Part shown: one piece after another, positions 1 to 7,915 of the stretch
Layout: the number at the start of each line of letters is the position of its first letter
Numbering within the stretch: the first letter of the stretch is position 1
Origin: Paraburkholderia oxyphila NBRC 105797
GTDB lineage: Bacteria > Pseudomonadota > Gammaproteobacteria > Burkholderiales > Burkholderiaceae
DNA: 64,000 nt
Assembly (NCBI RefSeq): GCF_000685075.1
Contig: NZ_BAYD01000023.1
Location: 55,892-119,891, forward strand
Direction: 5' to 3'
Notes under the pieces: model-generated
The model's input: only the letters and a program-made list of their open reading frames with translations
Told to the model about the DNA's origin: nothing
Database searches by the model: none
Translations under genes and position numbers: made by a program

Positions 1-78
1 CTGAGCAAATATGGGTGACGCGGGGCCAAGCAAGCCAACAAATAGCAAGAGACCGATCAAGAAGGTTTTCCTGTTCAT
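1..78 (-). CDS. Exported protein, N-terminus only (cut by window edge)
   Basis: Reading leftward from an ATG at 78 there is an open frame of 26 codons running off the window. The peptide begins MNRKTFLIGLLL and ends at ..SPIFAQ, a typical Sec signal peptide with a probable cleavage site after A-Q. A GGAGAC ribosome site lies 6-7 bases upstream of the ATG. It follows the MFS carrier on the same strand with about 190 bases between, so it is probably the last or a separate gene of the same catabolic cluster, for instance a porin or a periplasmic binding protein. The mature part is outside the window, so no function can be given. Confidence 0.6.
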   Translation of the reverse strand, partial: MNRKTFLIGLLLFVGLLGPASPIFAQ

Positions 79-264
79 GGCATTGTCTCCAGCCGCCGAA
101 TCCGGCAGCATAGTGCCACTCCTCCCAGCAGTAGTGGCGAAGGGCTGAAGTGGGTCGTCATGCGCCAACCGAATCGCGCAATGCTCGGCCCACGTCGGTC
201 TGTTCATCTACCGAAACACCTACGGCGAAAGTGCCGAACGGCATCGGTCCGCCGGTGCGCCTGC

Positions 265-1548
265 TCAGGCCGATAAATCGGCATCGGTGATTGGGGCGCC
301 GATCATGAAGTAATAGATCGCAGCCCCTACCGCCATAACAATACCTCCGATGGCCAATGCCAGGACGAAGGAGCCGGTCCGATCTACGACCAGCCCGGTG
401 AGCACCGGAGAACAGGCGCCGCCGATATAAGAGCCAAAGTTCTGAATGCTGGAACATGACCCGCAAAAATCTTGCGGGGATACCGCTGTTATCAAGGTCC
501 ACTTCGCCGCCACGCCAAAGTACAGAGAAAACATCGCAAGAGAGATCCACAGGATTGCCGGTGCGGGGGCCGTTGATAGCGCAGCGAATGCAGTAAATAA
601 AGCCGATCCCAAATAGCCGAGCGCCGCCGGCAATTTGCGCGCTTGCACGATTGACATGCCTCGCGCGATAAGCCGATCGGAGGCATAGCCGCCGTAGAAT
701 GAGCCGACCATCGAGAAGACGAGCGGGATGGACGCCAGATAGCCGGTCCGGGCAATACTGATGTGATGCTGTCCCTCAAGATAGCCTGGGAGCCAGGTAA
801 CGTACATCCATAGGCCGTAGCCAGAGCAGAATGCGCCCAACGTCATGGCCCAGGTCGTGCGAAACCGGAATAGTCGACCCCATTGTCGCGCAGTGATGGG
901 CGCGCCACGCCGCGCCGATTTATTGGGTTCAATGCTGGTCGCATCCGCGGAACCCGGCGCAGCTTTTCCAGGATCGCGGTAAAGCCGAAACCACAGCGCC
1001 GACGCTCCAATACCGATGATGCCCATGATAATGAACATCCATCGCCATCCTGCGAGTAGCATCAAGGCGGTTAGCAACGGAGGCCCGATTGCTATCCCGA
1101 GATTGGATCCCATATTGAACACGCCAGTGGGAACGCCACGGTCACGGACGTGAAACCAGTTGCTTGTCACGCGTACGGCTGTTGGGTAGGCGGGTGATTC
1201 TGTGACCCCGAGTACCGCGCGCGCAATGAAGAGCTGCCCGTAGCTCGCAACCAGGCCTCCGGCTGCGACTGCAATCGACCACAGGATCATTGAGACGCCA
1301 AGCAGGATTCCTGGCCCAAGCCGGTCGATAAGCAGCCCGACCGGAATCTGAGCCAGTGCAAATGCCAGCGACCAGGCGGATTGAAGCGCACCAAACTGCG
1401 CCGCGCTCATATGAAATTCCGCGCGGATTTGGGGATTTGCGACCGCAATCGTTGACCGGTCAAGATAGTTAATGGCGATGGCGGCCGCGCAGAGCATCAC
1501 CGCAGTCCATTGCATGCGCTTCAGCGACGTCGATAGCGTGAGCTGCAT
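265..1548 (-). CDS. MFS transporter, ACS (anion:cation symporter) type
   Basis: A 427-residue carrier with the 12-helix pattern of the major facilitator superfamily. The first helix carries AINYLDRSTIAVA, the hallmark of the anion:cation symporter family (glucarate, phthalate, tartrate and similar organic acids); a D-R-G-V-P loop motif follows helix 4. The start at 1548 has a purine-rich GGGAGATGAGGG upstream, but this start overlaps the end of the dioxygenase gene by 80 bases; later in-frame ATGs at 1515 and 1497 still leave the first helix intact. It probably imports the substrate of the neighbouring dioxygenase and cupin. The exact substrate cannot be read from sequence. Confidence 0.9.
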   Translation of the reverse strand: MQLTLSTSLKRMQWTAVMLCAAAIAINYLDRSTIAVANPQIRAEFHMSAAQFGALQSAWSLAFALAQIPVGLLIDRLGPGILLGVSMILWSIAVAAGGLVASYGQLFIARAVLGVTESPAYPTAVRVTSNWFHVRDRGVPTGVFNMGSNLGIAIGPPLLTALMLLAGWRWMFIIMGIIGIGASALWFRLYRDPGKAAPGSADATSIEPNKSARRGAPITARQWGRLFRFRTTWAMTLGAFCSGYGLWMYVTWLPGYLEGQHHISIARTGYLASIPLVFSMVGSFYGGYASDRLIARGMSIVQARKLPAALGYLGSALFTAFAALSTAPAPAILWISLAMFSLYFGVAAKWTLITAVSPQDFCGSCSSIQNFGSYIGGACSPVLTGLVVDRTGSFVLALAIGGIVMAVGAAIYYFMIGAPITDADLSA

Positions 1549-2452
1549 CCCTCATCTCCCTATAAACTTCGGTTGCACTCGGGCTCCCGGGGCGAAGTTC
1601 AGCCAGACCGTCGGCATCGACCGCAGAGATGGTTGTTCGAACCATCGACCGCGCCTGATCGCGCGCCCAAGGGTGACCACGATGCATGGTCGCGCGGTTG
1701 TCCCACATTAATACGTCGCCCGGCCGCCATTGATGCCGATAGGTGAATTCAGGCCGGGTCGCATCGGCAATAAGCTCTGCCAGCAGCGCCCTGGCCTCGC
1801 TTTCGCCCATGCCCTCGATGCCGTAGGCATGCGAGGCAATGTACAGCGCAGTTCGGTTGTTAACAGGGTTGCGCCATGTCATACGCCAGCGAACCGGCGG
1901 CAGCGCGGCGCGTTCCGCCGGCGTCATTAAACCCGGATCGATCTGATCACGGGAGTTGGCATAAGCGTGGGTAACAATGGCGTCGCGCAATCGTAACTGC
2001 ATCGCTCGCGGCAACCGGCTCCAGGCCAACCGGGTCGAGGCAAACTCGGTCTCTCCACCGTAATCAGGAATGGTGCGTGCCGACAACACTGAGGCCAGCG
2101 CCGGGGTTGCCTTGAACGAGCTGTCGGTGTGCCACAGCTGATTGGCGCGGGCGGTCAATGTTTGCTGATGAGTCTCCGGCACGAGTGTGCCGTCTGCCGC
2201 GATATTGTGGAGTCGGTTGTAAAACGTGCCCGCGCCGACGGAGCCGATTTTGACCAGTTCCAGTGGGCCGAAGGCCCGGGAAAAAGCCGCCTGCACGTCG
2301 TCCGCGACCGCTTGCTCGCGAAACAACAGCACGCTGTGTTCTTCCAGAGCGGCACGGATCGAACGATACGCACGATCACTGCTGGCCCCATCGATCAGGC
2401 CGATGCCCCGCACTTCGACACCGAAACCGGGTCCGAGGGGAAGCAGTTCCAT
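1469..2452 (-). CDS. TauD/TfdA-family Fe(II)/2-oxoglutarate dioxygenase
   Basis: A 327-residue protein of the TauD/TfdA family, which hydroxylates substrates such as sulfonates or phenoxyacids using 2-oxoglutarate and Fe(II). The iron facial triad is visible: H-x-D in LWHTDSSF near residue 108 and the distal His in ATMHRGHPW near residue 256, followed by the 2-oxoglutarate Arg in RSMVRTT. Family members usually end soon after that Arg; here about 50 further residues follow, and their codons overlap the start of the MFS gene. It lies between the cupin and the carrier on one strand, consistent with a small catabolic operon. Substrate unknown. Confidence 0.88.
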   Translation of the reverse strand: MELLPLGPGFGVEVRGIGLIDGASSDRAYRSIRAALEEHSVLLFREQAVADDVQAAFSRAFGPLELVKIGSVGAGTFYNRLHNIAADGTLVPETHQQTLTARANQLWHTDSSFKATPALASVLSARTIPDYGGETEFASTRLAWSRLPRAMQLRLRDAIVTHAYANSRDQIDPGLMTPAERAALPPVRWRMTWRNPVNNRTALYIASHAYGIEGMGESEARALLAELIADATRPEFTYRHQWRPGDVLMWDNRATMHRGHPWARDQARSMVRTTISAVDADGLAELRPGSPSATEVYREMRDAAHAIDVAEAHAMDCGDALRGRHRH

Positions 2453-2683
2453 GACGCCATTCCCAAATGGAGGCTTACCTTCATGGATATTAGGCTCCGT
2501 GCCGAGCTAAATAAAGGAGGTTGCCCGAAATCCGCCGGTCGCGACAGTCAACGGGGCGGTGCAGACGATTGCGAGGCTGCGGGCCACCGACGTCATGGTG
2601 CGAAGCACGCGATACGCGATTTGCATCGGTCGGCTGTCGGCAGTTTGCCAGCGTGCGATCGCGGGCGATCGAGCAGCCGTTCC

Positions 2684-3196
2684 TTATACGGACCGAACCA
2701 AGGGTTTGTCTGGCTCTGCCAATCGTATGTCCACCGGACCCACCCCACAGATCGCAATGGTTACCGGCTCCCTTTCGTCTCGGGGAACGCCATCATAATG
2801 CCAGGTTCGTGCAATACGCCGAACGAATGTTCCAGTGGGCACCGGGACTGTGTGGGCCGTGTCGAAGTCCGCTCCGCTGTTGATCCACCAGGTGCCGGAC
2901 ACCACCACGCATAAACGATCCGAGGCATAGCTGTGTGGCGCACTCATGTAGCCCGGATACCAACGTACTAGCGTGTAGTAGATCCCTTCCTTCTCTGGAC
3001 TGCTGTAAAGCAGCGCGCTTTCGACGCTCTTGGGGGGCGCCCCCGACCGAGCGCTGAATTTAATGTTCTCGGGAAGCGTGTACAGGGTCTCGGCTGTATT
3101 GATGGGACTAGCCTCGGTTGTTCTCGCTACTAGCAAGGATGTCATCCCTGCCAACATCGCTAGTGCTTCGCGTCGGGTGATGGCATCTCCGGCCAT
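2684..3196 (-). CDS. Exported cupin-domain protein (twin-Arg type signal)
   Basis: A 170-residue protein. The start at 3196 is chosen because AGGAG lies 7 bases before it; an upstream in-frame start at 3229 lacks this. The N-terminus reads ITRREALAMLAGMTS, a twin-Arg-like export signal with Ala-rich cleavage region. The rest resembles a cupin: a central HSYASDRLCVVVSG segment with metal-ligand-like His, and a C-terminal RTWHYDG His. It may bind or convert a small acid in the periplasm for the dioxygenase/MFS cluster downstream on the same strand. The 230 bases between it and the dioxygenase contain no gene that I could support. Confidence 0.75.
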   Translation of the reverse strand: MAGDAITRREALAMLAGMTSLLVARTTEASPINTAETLYTLPENIKFSARSGAPPKSVESALLYSSPEKEGIYYTLVRWYPGYMSAPHSYASDRLCVVVSGTWWINSGADFDTAHTVPVPTGTFVRRIARTWHYDGVPRDEREPVTIAICGVGPVDIRLAEPDKPLVRSV

Positions 3197-3512
3197 GGGG
3201 CTCTCCTTTTCATGGCAAATAGCGCTCATGAATTTTCTTGTGCAACATCCCGTGACATACCACTACGGCTAACTCTGGCCATTATGGTGCCATCTAACGC
3301 CGTGTAACTGCGCGTCGTGCACGGCCAGAAGACATTTCACCGCGCGAAGTTCGCTATGGCCGAACTGCCGCCCCAGGACAGCGGGTGTGGATGACCGGAC
3401 CACTTCGTTCACCGCCGTTGAACCCCAGACAGTGCGACCGGTAGTTGAGGGTCGGGCAGCGACCACTACCAGACGGCACAGTGGATCTCCCTTCAATTGG
3501 AAGGAGATCGTC
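3197..3512. other. Intergenic stretch, no gene seen
   Basis: About 315 bases between the cupin start and the integrase remnant. No convincing gene, RNA or repeat was found. It presumably holds the promoter of the leftward cupin cluster, but no strong -35/-10 pair stands out. Confidence 0.4.
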
Positions 3513-3686
3513 ATGGAAACGCAGAATGGTCGGGCCGGAAACTGTGTGCCGTGGAACAAGGGCAAGCTCACTGGCCAGAAGCCGCCGTTGAAGCTTCCGG
3601 AAATCTGGGCTATTCGCACCAGGCTACAGATGTCTTCGAACGTTCGCGATCTGGCTATGTTCAATCTTGCGATTGATAGCAAACTC
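3513..3686 (+). pseudogene. Tyrosine integrase, N-terminal remnant
   Basis: Starts at ATG 3513 after a good AAGGAGAT ribosome site. The first 58 codons (METQNGRAGN..., WNKGKLTGQKPPLK, then DLAMFNLAIDSKL) match my recall of the N-terminus of a small tyrosine recombinase common in Burkholderia islands, where DSKL is followed by RGCDLV. Here the match stops exactly at DSKL and the frame continues into unrelated, low-quality sequence to 4043. The catalytic half is gone, so it cannot be active. A C-terminal scrap of what looks like the same family lies just downstream in the opposite orientation. Confidence 0.65.
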
Positions 3687-3812
3687 TTTTCTGAGAGTCA
3701 AACCCGGCCGGTGCCTGCCAGGCGGGGCGGGCAACGTTCCGGATTTCGCCTTCGAGGGGCCGCACGGGTGGCGGCCGACACGCTGCCCGTCAGCCGCAAC
3801 CCAACCTTGGCT

Positions 3813-3884
3813 TTCCGTTTGCCCGGATATCTCGAGCGCATCGTAGACCTCAATGCCGGGATGCCTGGCCGCCGCTTTCGTCAC
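3813..3884 (-). pseudogene. Tyrosine integrase, C-terminal remnant (opposite strand)
   Basis: On the minus strand a 24-codon stretch reads RHPGIEVYDALEISGQTE, which resembles the extreme C-terminus of the same integrase family (consensus as I recall it: RYLGIEVDDALEIAEQTE). A stop lies directly upstream, so nothing of the catalytic core remains, and the natural stop has been lost. It faces the N-terminal scrap at 3513 and ends 14 bases before the stop of the SDR gene. Together they look like the collapsed boundary of a former genomic island. The call rests on one short match from memory. Confidence 0.5.
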
Positions 3885-3897
3885 TCAGCTTCGCCGC

Positions 3898-4755
3898 TCA
3901 TGCAGCGAAGTCAGTCGACGCAGACAGATCCTTCCATGTTGCCGTTTCCTGCGCCACATAAGCGTTTTTCGCAGCGATGGCAGCCAGCGTGTCCGTGCCA
4001 AGCGGAAGGCGCAACGGCGGGTCAGACGCATCGACGAGCGTGATCAACGCGGCCGCAAGCTTCGTCGGGTCGCCGGGCTGGTTGTGATTCATCTGCACGG
4101 CTTTGCGACGGACCGCGCCCGAGGTTTCGTCGTAATCGTCGATCACGTCGGGCGCGACGACCAGCGAGGACGCATCCAGGAAGTCGGTGCGAAAATAGCC
4201 CGGCTCGACAACGGTCGCGTGAATGCCCAGCGGTTTCAACTCGGCATGCAACGCTTCCGTAATGCCTTCGACAGCGAACTTCGTCGACGAATACACGCCA
4301 AATCCCGCCGCGGCCCGATAACCGCCAATCGATGAAATATTGATCACGTGACCCGAACGGTTTGCGCGCATCGCCGGCAATACTGCCCGTGTAACGTTCA
4401 GCAGTCCGAATACGTTCGTGTCGTACATGCGGCGGACGTCCTTGTCGGCGGATTCTTCCACCGCACCCAGCAGACCGAAGCCGGCATTGTTGACGAGCAC
4501 ATCGACGCGACCGAATTTTTCCACCGCCAACTGCACCGCCGCCTTGGCCTGGGCCTCATCGGTCACGTCCAGCGCGACCGGCAGCAACATCGCGGAGTCG
4601 CCGAGCCGCTCGACGATAGCCGGGACGTTCCGTCCGGCTGCCACGACGGCGTTGCCGTCCGCGAGCGCTGCTTCGGCGATCAACGCGCCAATGCCACGCG
4701 ACGCCCCGGTGATGAACCAGACGCGCTTGAAGCTACCTTGTTGAGCGTTAGCCAC
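3898..4755 (-). CDS. Short-chain dehydrogenase/reductase
   Basis: A 285-residue classical SDR. The cofactor motif TGASRGIG is near residue 16, NNAGFGLLG near 85, the active-site Ser in NISSIGGY near 137, and the catalytic YSSTK near 150. The longer open frame to 5622 is a shadow of the LysR gene; the real start is GTG at 4755 with GGAGAG 6 bases upstream, directly followed by VANAQQG. It is divergent from the LysR regulator at 4876, the usual arrangement in which the regulator controls the reductase. Oxidises or reduces an unknown alcohol/carbonyl with NAD(P). Confidence 0.9.
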   Translation of the reverse strand: MANAQQGSFKRVWFITGASRGIGALIAEAALADGNAVVAAGRNVPAIVERLGDSAMLLPVALDVTDEAQAKAAVQLAVEKFGRVDVLVNNAGFGLLGAVEESADKDVRRMYDTNVFGLLNVTRAVLPAMRANRSGHVINISSIGGYRAAAGFGVYSSTKFAVEGITEALHAELKPLGIHATVVEPGYFRTDFLDASSLVVAPDVIDDYDETSGAVRRKAVQMNHNQPGDPTKLAAALITLVDASDPPLRLPLGTDTLAAIAAKNAYVAQETATWKDLSASTDFAA

Positions 4756-4817
4756 GATGTCTCTCCTGCGTGTGTGTGATGAAGTGATGCCATGGTAGGC
4801 GCACCGATTGACACAGA

Positions 4818-4832
4818 CTAGCCGTATATTAG
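4818..4832. promoter_or_regulatory. Candidate LysR box (T-N11-A)
   Basis: Between the divergent SDR and LysR genes, CTAGCCGTATATTAG contains a T-N11-A with short dyad arms (CTA/TAG). A TTGACA lies just upstream at 4808-4813. Position midway between the two starts fits a LysR operator, but the dyad is weak. Confidence 0.35.
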
Positions 4833-4875
4833 TGGAGTGATAATCAACGTTTGTTTGCGAATCAGGGGCCCAGAA

Positions 4876-5850
4876 ATGAACGAAATTCGCGCGATCACCA
4901 CTTTCGTCCGTGCCGCGGCGCTCGGGAGCCTGCGGGGTGCCGCGGTGGATCAAGGCATCTCTCCGCAGGCCGCAAGCCATGCGGTGATGCAGTTGGAGAA
5001 GGAGTTGGGCGTGCGGCTCTTTCATCGGACCACCCGCAAGCTGAGCCTGACCGAGGAGGGCCAGCGGTTGCTCGACAGCGTGGAGCCGGCGCTCGCGGTT
5101 CTCTCGTCTGCGCTCGACGAGGCGCGGCGCTCGAAAGAAGACGTGGCCGGCATGCTGCGCGTGAGCGCGCCGCGCTCGCTCGGGCTCCCGGTCCTTTGGC
5201 CGTACTTCGAGGAATTCCAGAAGCGCTATCAGAATGTGCAGCTCGAAGTGCAATTCGACGATCAATTCACGGACCTCGTGACCGACCGCTCCGACGTGGG
5301 ATTCCGCGGCGGACCGCCGCCTTCGGGCGGCTCGATCGCACGCCGGCTGGTGCCCATTCAGCTGATCGTGTGTGCGTCGCCGGAATATATCGAACGCAAC
5401 GGCGCGCCGCGGACCATCGAAGAGCTCGCTCAACATCGCTGCACCGGGTATCGGCGCGCCAACACGGGCAAGCTCGCGCAGTGGCAGTTTCGTGTCGGCG
5501 ATGAAATCGTCTATCGCGACGTGCCCGCTGCCATCTGCGTGAATGATACGGAACTGGAAACGCAGGCTGTACTGTCGGGTCTCGGCATCGGGCAGTTGGG
5601 TAGCTTCAATGCCGCAACGCATATCCGAAGCGGCCGGCTCGTTCCTTTACTGATGCCACACGTCACTGAATACGGCACGATCACTATCTATTACAAGCAT
5701 CGAACGGAACAATCACTGCGCGTGAAGACGTTCATCGACTTCATGGTCGAGCGCATGGCCGGCAACCGGAATTTTTTTCTTGATTCGTCCGAGCTTCGCG
5801 CTGCGCAGTTGCCGGAGAAGAAACGTGTGGTGAGGCGACCCCTTGCTTGA
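4876..5850 (+). CDS. LysR-family transcriptional regulator
   Basis: A 324-residue LysR regulator. Helix-turn-helix at residues about 5-60 (AITTFVRAAALGSLRGAA, then ISPQAASHAVMQLEKELG, LFHRTTRKLSLTEEG), followed by a periplasmic-binding-like effector domain. The ATG at 4876 is preferred over an upstream start at 4837 because family members begin directly with this helix. It is of the single-domain-target type (CrgA/YafC-like subgroup) often found divergent to an SDR or oxidoreductase, as here. Probably controls the SDR at 3898-4755 and its own expression. Confidence 0.92.
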   Translation: MNEIRAITTFVRAAALGSLRGAAVDQGISPQAASHAVMQLEKELGVRLFHRTTRKLSLTEEGQRLLDSVEPALAVLSSALDEARRSKEDVAGMLRVSAPRSLGLPVLWPYFEEFQKRYQNVQLEVQFDDQFTDLVTDRSDVGFRGGPPPSGGSIARRLVPIQLIVCASPEYIERNGAPRTIEELAQHRCTGYRRANTGKLAQWQFRVGDEIVYRDVPAAICVNDTELETQAVLSGLGIGQLGSFNAATHIRSGRLVPLLMPHVTEYGTITIYYKHRTEQSLRVKTFIDFMVERMAGNRNFFLDSSELRAAQLPEKKRVVRRPLA

Positions 5851-6031
5851 ACTTGACGAGATCCTTGAAGATCAGCGTGAAGCTGCGATAGAGTTGTGAC
5901 GCAAGGCCACCCGCCACGATGACGAGAGCGCGACCCATGCTCGAGTCCACACTAACCATGACCTCAGTGAGGTAGATTGCGGCCGCGGCTATCAGCGGAT
6001 GATAGAGCGTCCTGGTTCGAAGATCGTCCAC
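5741..6031 (-). CDS. Small hypothetical ORF, doubtful
   Basis: A 96-codon frame with a GTG start at 6031. The first 65 codons have a mixed, mildly hydrophobic composition (LIAAAAIYLTEVMVS, MGRALVIVAGGLASQL) that looks more protein-like than the usual shadow frame, but the last 110 bases run antisense through the end of the LysR gene. No family recognised, no good ribosome site. It may be a gene fragment. The stretch 5851-6194 otherwise holds only a hairpin. Confidence 0.2.
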   Translation of the reverse strand: MDDLRTRTLYHPLIAAAAIYLTEVMVSVDSSMGRALVIVAGGLASQLYRSFTLIFKDLVKFKQGVASPHVSSPATAQREARTNQEKNSGCRPCARP

Positions 6032-6094
6032 TTATGTTCTCCAACTTCCAGATCGTCGAAATACCTTGCCGCCTGACTATCGAGTCACTAAAAG

Positions 6095-6121
6095 CCCCCT
6101 TTCCGGGAAGAGGAAAGGGGG
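6095..6121 (-). terminator. Hairpin, probable terminator of the CMD-like gene
   Basis: A 10-bp perfect stem (CCCCCTTTCC paired with GGAAAGGGGG) with a 7-base loop. On the minus strand it is followed, after a few bases, by CTTTT. It sits 75-100 bases beyond the stop of the leftward gene at 6195 and could also stop transcripts from the rightward LysR gene. Confidence 0.45.
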
Positions 6122-6194
6122 AGGGGGCTAACGGCGTCGCGATAGACCGTGCAATTGACTACCGTCCCCCGGGTTGCGATTCAGCGCTTCGGCC

Positions 6195-6743
6195 TTACGC
6201 CTGCCATGCATATGGCTGGAATGCCTCTTCGAGTGGTGGGTTGGCGACGCTGCCGGCGTAATTCGTCATGGTCGAAGCGGCAACAACCAGAATCACGTCG
6301 AGCACCAGGGCCTGGTCGAAACCGGCGGCCGTGAATGATGCGATGTCCTGATCGTCGAGACGGCCGCGCTTGTCGATCAATGTGCGCGCGAGATGCGAGA
6401 GTGCTGCGAGCTTCTGATCGTCTGGCAGACGACGCGCACGGATGGCCTGCACGTCGGCTTCGCTGAGCCCTTCCTTGAGTGCGAGGAAGGAGTGAAACGC
6501 GACCGCCCAGGTGCAGCCGTTGGTGACCGCGTTCGTGAGCAGCAGGGTCTGAACTTGTGCTTCCGTGAAGCTGCCGCCGTGAGCTTGCTGGAATACGCCC
6601 ACCAGGCCGTTGATCAGCTTCGGCGAACCGGCGATGGCGCCGGCAATGTTGGGGACCATGCCGAATGCTTCGGCGAGACCTTCAAGTGCCGGCTTCGAGC
6701 CTTCCGGTGCCGTCTCGAGCGTATAGATGGGAAAGTTAGCCAT
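6195..6743 (-). CDS. Carboxymuconolactone decarboxylase/AhpD-like protein
   Basis: A 182-residue, all-helical protein of the AhpD/carboxymuconolactone decarboxylase family. Start at 6743 is set by GAAGGAAA just upstream; the frame runs further up to 6827 without a ribosome site. The central region NAVTNGCTWAVAFHSF aligns with the family C-x-x-C-x-x-x-H signature, but the second Cys is Ala (C-T-W-A), so a disulfide redox centre is not possible. Such single-Cys members are usually of unknown function. It lies between two LysR genes, in the same leftward direction as LysR at 6894, so may be co-transcribed or separately expressed. Confidence 0.82.
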   Translation of the reverse strand: MANFPIYTLETAPEGSKPALEGLAEAFGMVPNIAGAIAGSPKLINGLVGVFQQAHGGSFTEAQVQTLLLTNAVTNGCTWAVAFHSFLALKEGLSEADVQAIRARRLPDDQKLAALSHLARTLIDKRGRLDDQDIASFTAAGFDQALVLDVILVVAASTMTNYAGSVANPPLEEAFQPYAWQA

Positions 6744-6893
6744 GGTATTTCCTTCAGAGGTGGATGCGTGCGTCAAGGGGGGATCACACGACAACTGAAG
6801 GTTAGTGATACGGCCTGGCCTCGCCAATTACATCGCGGGTAATAGAAAGCAGTCCCGCATGACGTGCAGCAATCCGAAACTTGATGAACAAGA

Positions 6894-7811
6894 TCAGGAC
6901 CTCGTCATGCGCGCGTACGACGCAATCATGGTCGCCAGTTCTTGCGCAGCGGGCGTGAGTGGAACGCTTGCACGCTGAAGGAGGCTAACGGTCGATTCGG
7001 CCGTCCGCTCCGCGATGGCAATCGACGTGAGCTCTCCGCCGAACAGCCGATGTCGCGTGACGATTGACGGTTCCAGCGACAACCAGTCGGTTTCGACGAT
7101 CAGATGCAGTGTGTCGAACAGTGCCTCGGTGGTGGCAACGATGCGGGGCGGGGCAAGGCCATGCGAGGCAAACAGATCCGTCAGTCGGTTGACGGGCGGT
7201 GCAGAGGTCGCGCCGGGCTGGCGCGTCGCGATCCAGTCGCAATCTGCCAGTTCGGCGAGCGCTTTGGCGTGCCGAAGCGGGTGCTCGCGCCGGCATACGA
7301 CTACAGGGTCCGATGGAAATAGCGCTGTGACCGTCAGGTCCAGCGCGTCGGTTTTGGGGCCGACGAGCGCGACGGCAAAGTCCAGTGTGCCGTCGCGCAA
7401 CCACGAGATCATCTTGCGCGAGGTGCCGTTGACAAGGTGTATCGATACGCGCGGAAAGCGCGCGCAATACTGTGTCAGCACCGGCGCAAGCGTCTGGATC
7501 ATGGGCTCCGTGGTCATGCCGAAGGTCACACTGCCGGTGAATTCGCCTCGCAATTGCCGCATCTCGTCCTCGGTGCGCTCGCATTCTCCGAGGATCGCAC
7601 TGGCGCGCGCGAGCAAGCGTTCCCCGAAAACGGTCAGTCCGATGCCGCGGTTTGTACGCGTGAGCAGCGGCGCCCCGAGTTCGAGTTCCAGATTCTGCAG
7701 TTGCTGAGTAATGCTGCTTTGGGCGAGATCCAGCGCGCGAGCGGCGCCACGCAGGCTGCCCTGCTCGGCAACCGCTGAAAAGATGCGCAATTGTGCGAGC
7801 GTCAGGGGCAT
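6894..7811 (-). CDS. LysR-family transcriptional regulator
   Basis: A 305-residue LysR regulator with the helix-turn-helix at residues 4-60 (LAQLRIFSAVAEQGS, LAQSSITQQLQNLE, LLTRTNRGIGLT) and a C-terminal effector domain. The ATG at 7811 gives the normal family start MPLTLAQLRIF; the longer frame to 7853 would run through the dyad operator at 7820-7836. Divergent from the amino-acid binding protein at 7916, which it most likely regulates in response to that ligand. Confidence 0.92.
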   Translation of the reverse strand: MPLTLAQLRIFSAVAEQGSLRGAARALDLAQSSITQQLQNLELELGAPLLTRTNRGIGLTVFGERLLARASAILGECERTEDEMRQLRGEFTGSVTFGMTTEPMIQTLAPVLTQYCARFPRVSIHLVNGTSRKMISWLRDGTLDFAVALVGPKTDALDLTVTALFPSDPVVVCRREHPLRHAKALAELADCDWIATRQPGATSAPPVNRLTDLFASHGLAPPRIVATTEALFDTLHLIVETDWLSLEPSIVTRHRLFGGELTSIAIAERTAESTVSLLQRASVPLTPAAQELATMIASYARMTRS

Positions 7812-7819
7812 GAGTCGGT

Positions 7820-7836
7820 GATCGGTAAAAACGATC
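7820..7836. promoter_or_regulatory. LysR operator, dyad with T-N11-A
   Basis: GATCG-N7-CGATC is a perfect 5-bp dyad that contains T-N11-A, the standard LysR site. It lies 9 bases upstream of the LysR start and about 80 upstream of the divergent transporter gene, next to a possible -35/-10 pair TTTCAG/TAGGAT (about 7855-7885) for that gene. Confidence 0.5.
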
Positions 7837-7915
7837 ATGATAGCCACATCCACACTTTTCAGGGCATTTTGAGCACCCTAGGATCGGGGCCTGTTCTTTG
7901 GAGACCCCTGCAACC

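Noticed and set aside
2521..2883. Small plus-strand frames after an AAAGGAGG at 2512
   Set aside because: They run antisense to the cupin and have no recognisable content; the purine run is likely chance.
4756..5622. Upstream extension of the SDR frame to a 574-residue protein
   Set aside because: The extra 289 codons are antisense to the LysR gene and have shadow-like composition (Arg/His/Ala-rich). A GTG with a ribosome site at 4755 explains the SDR.
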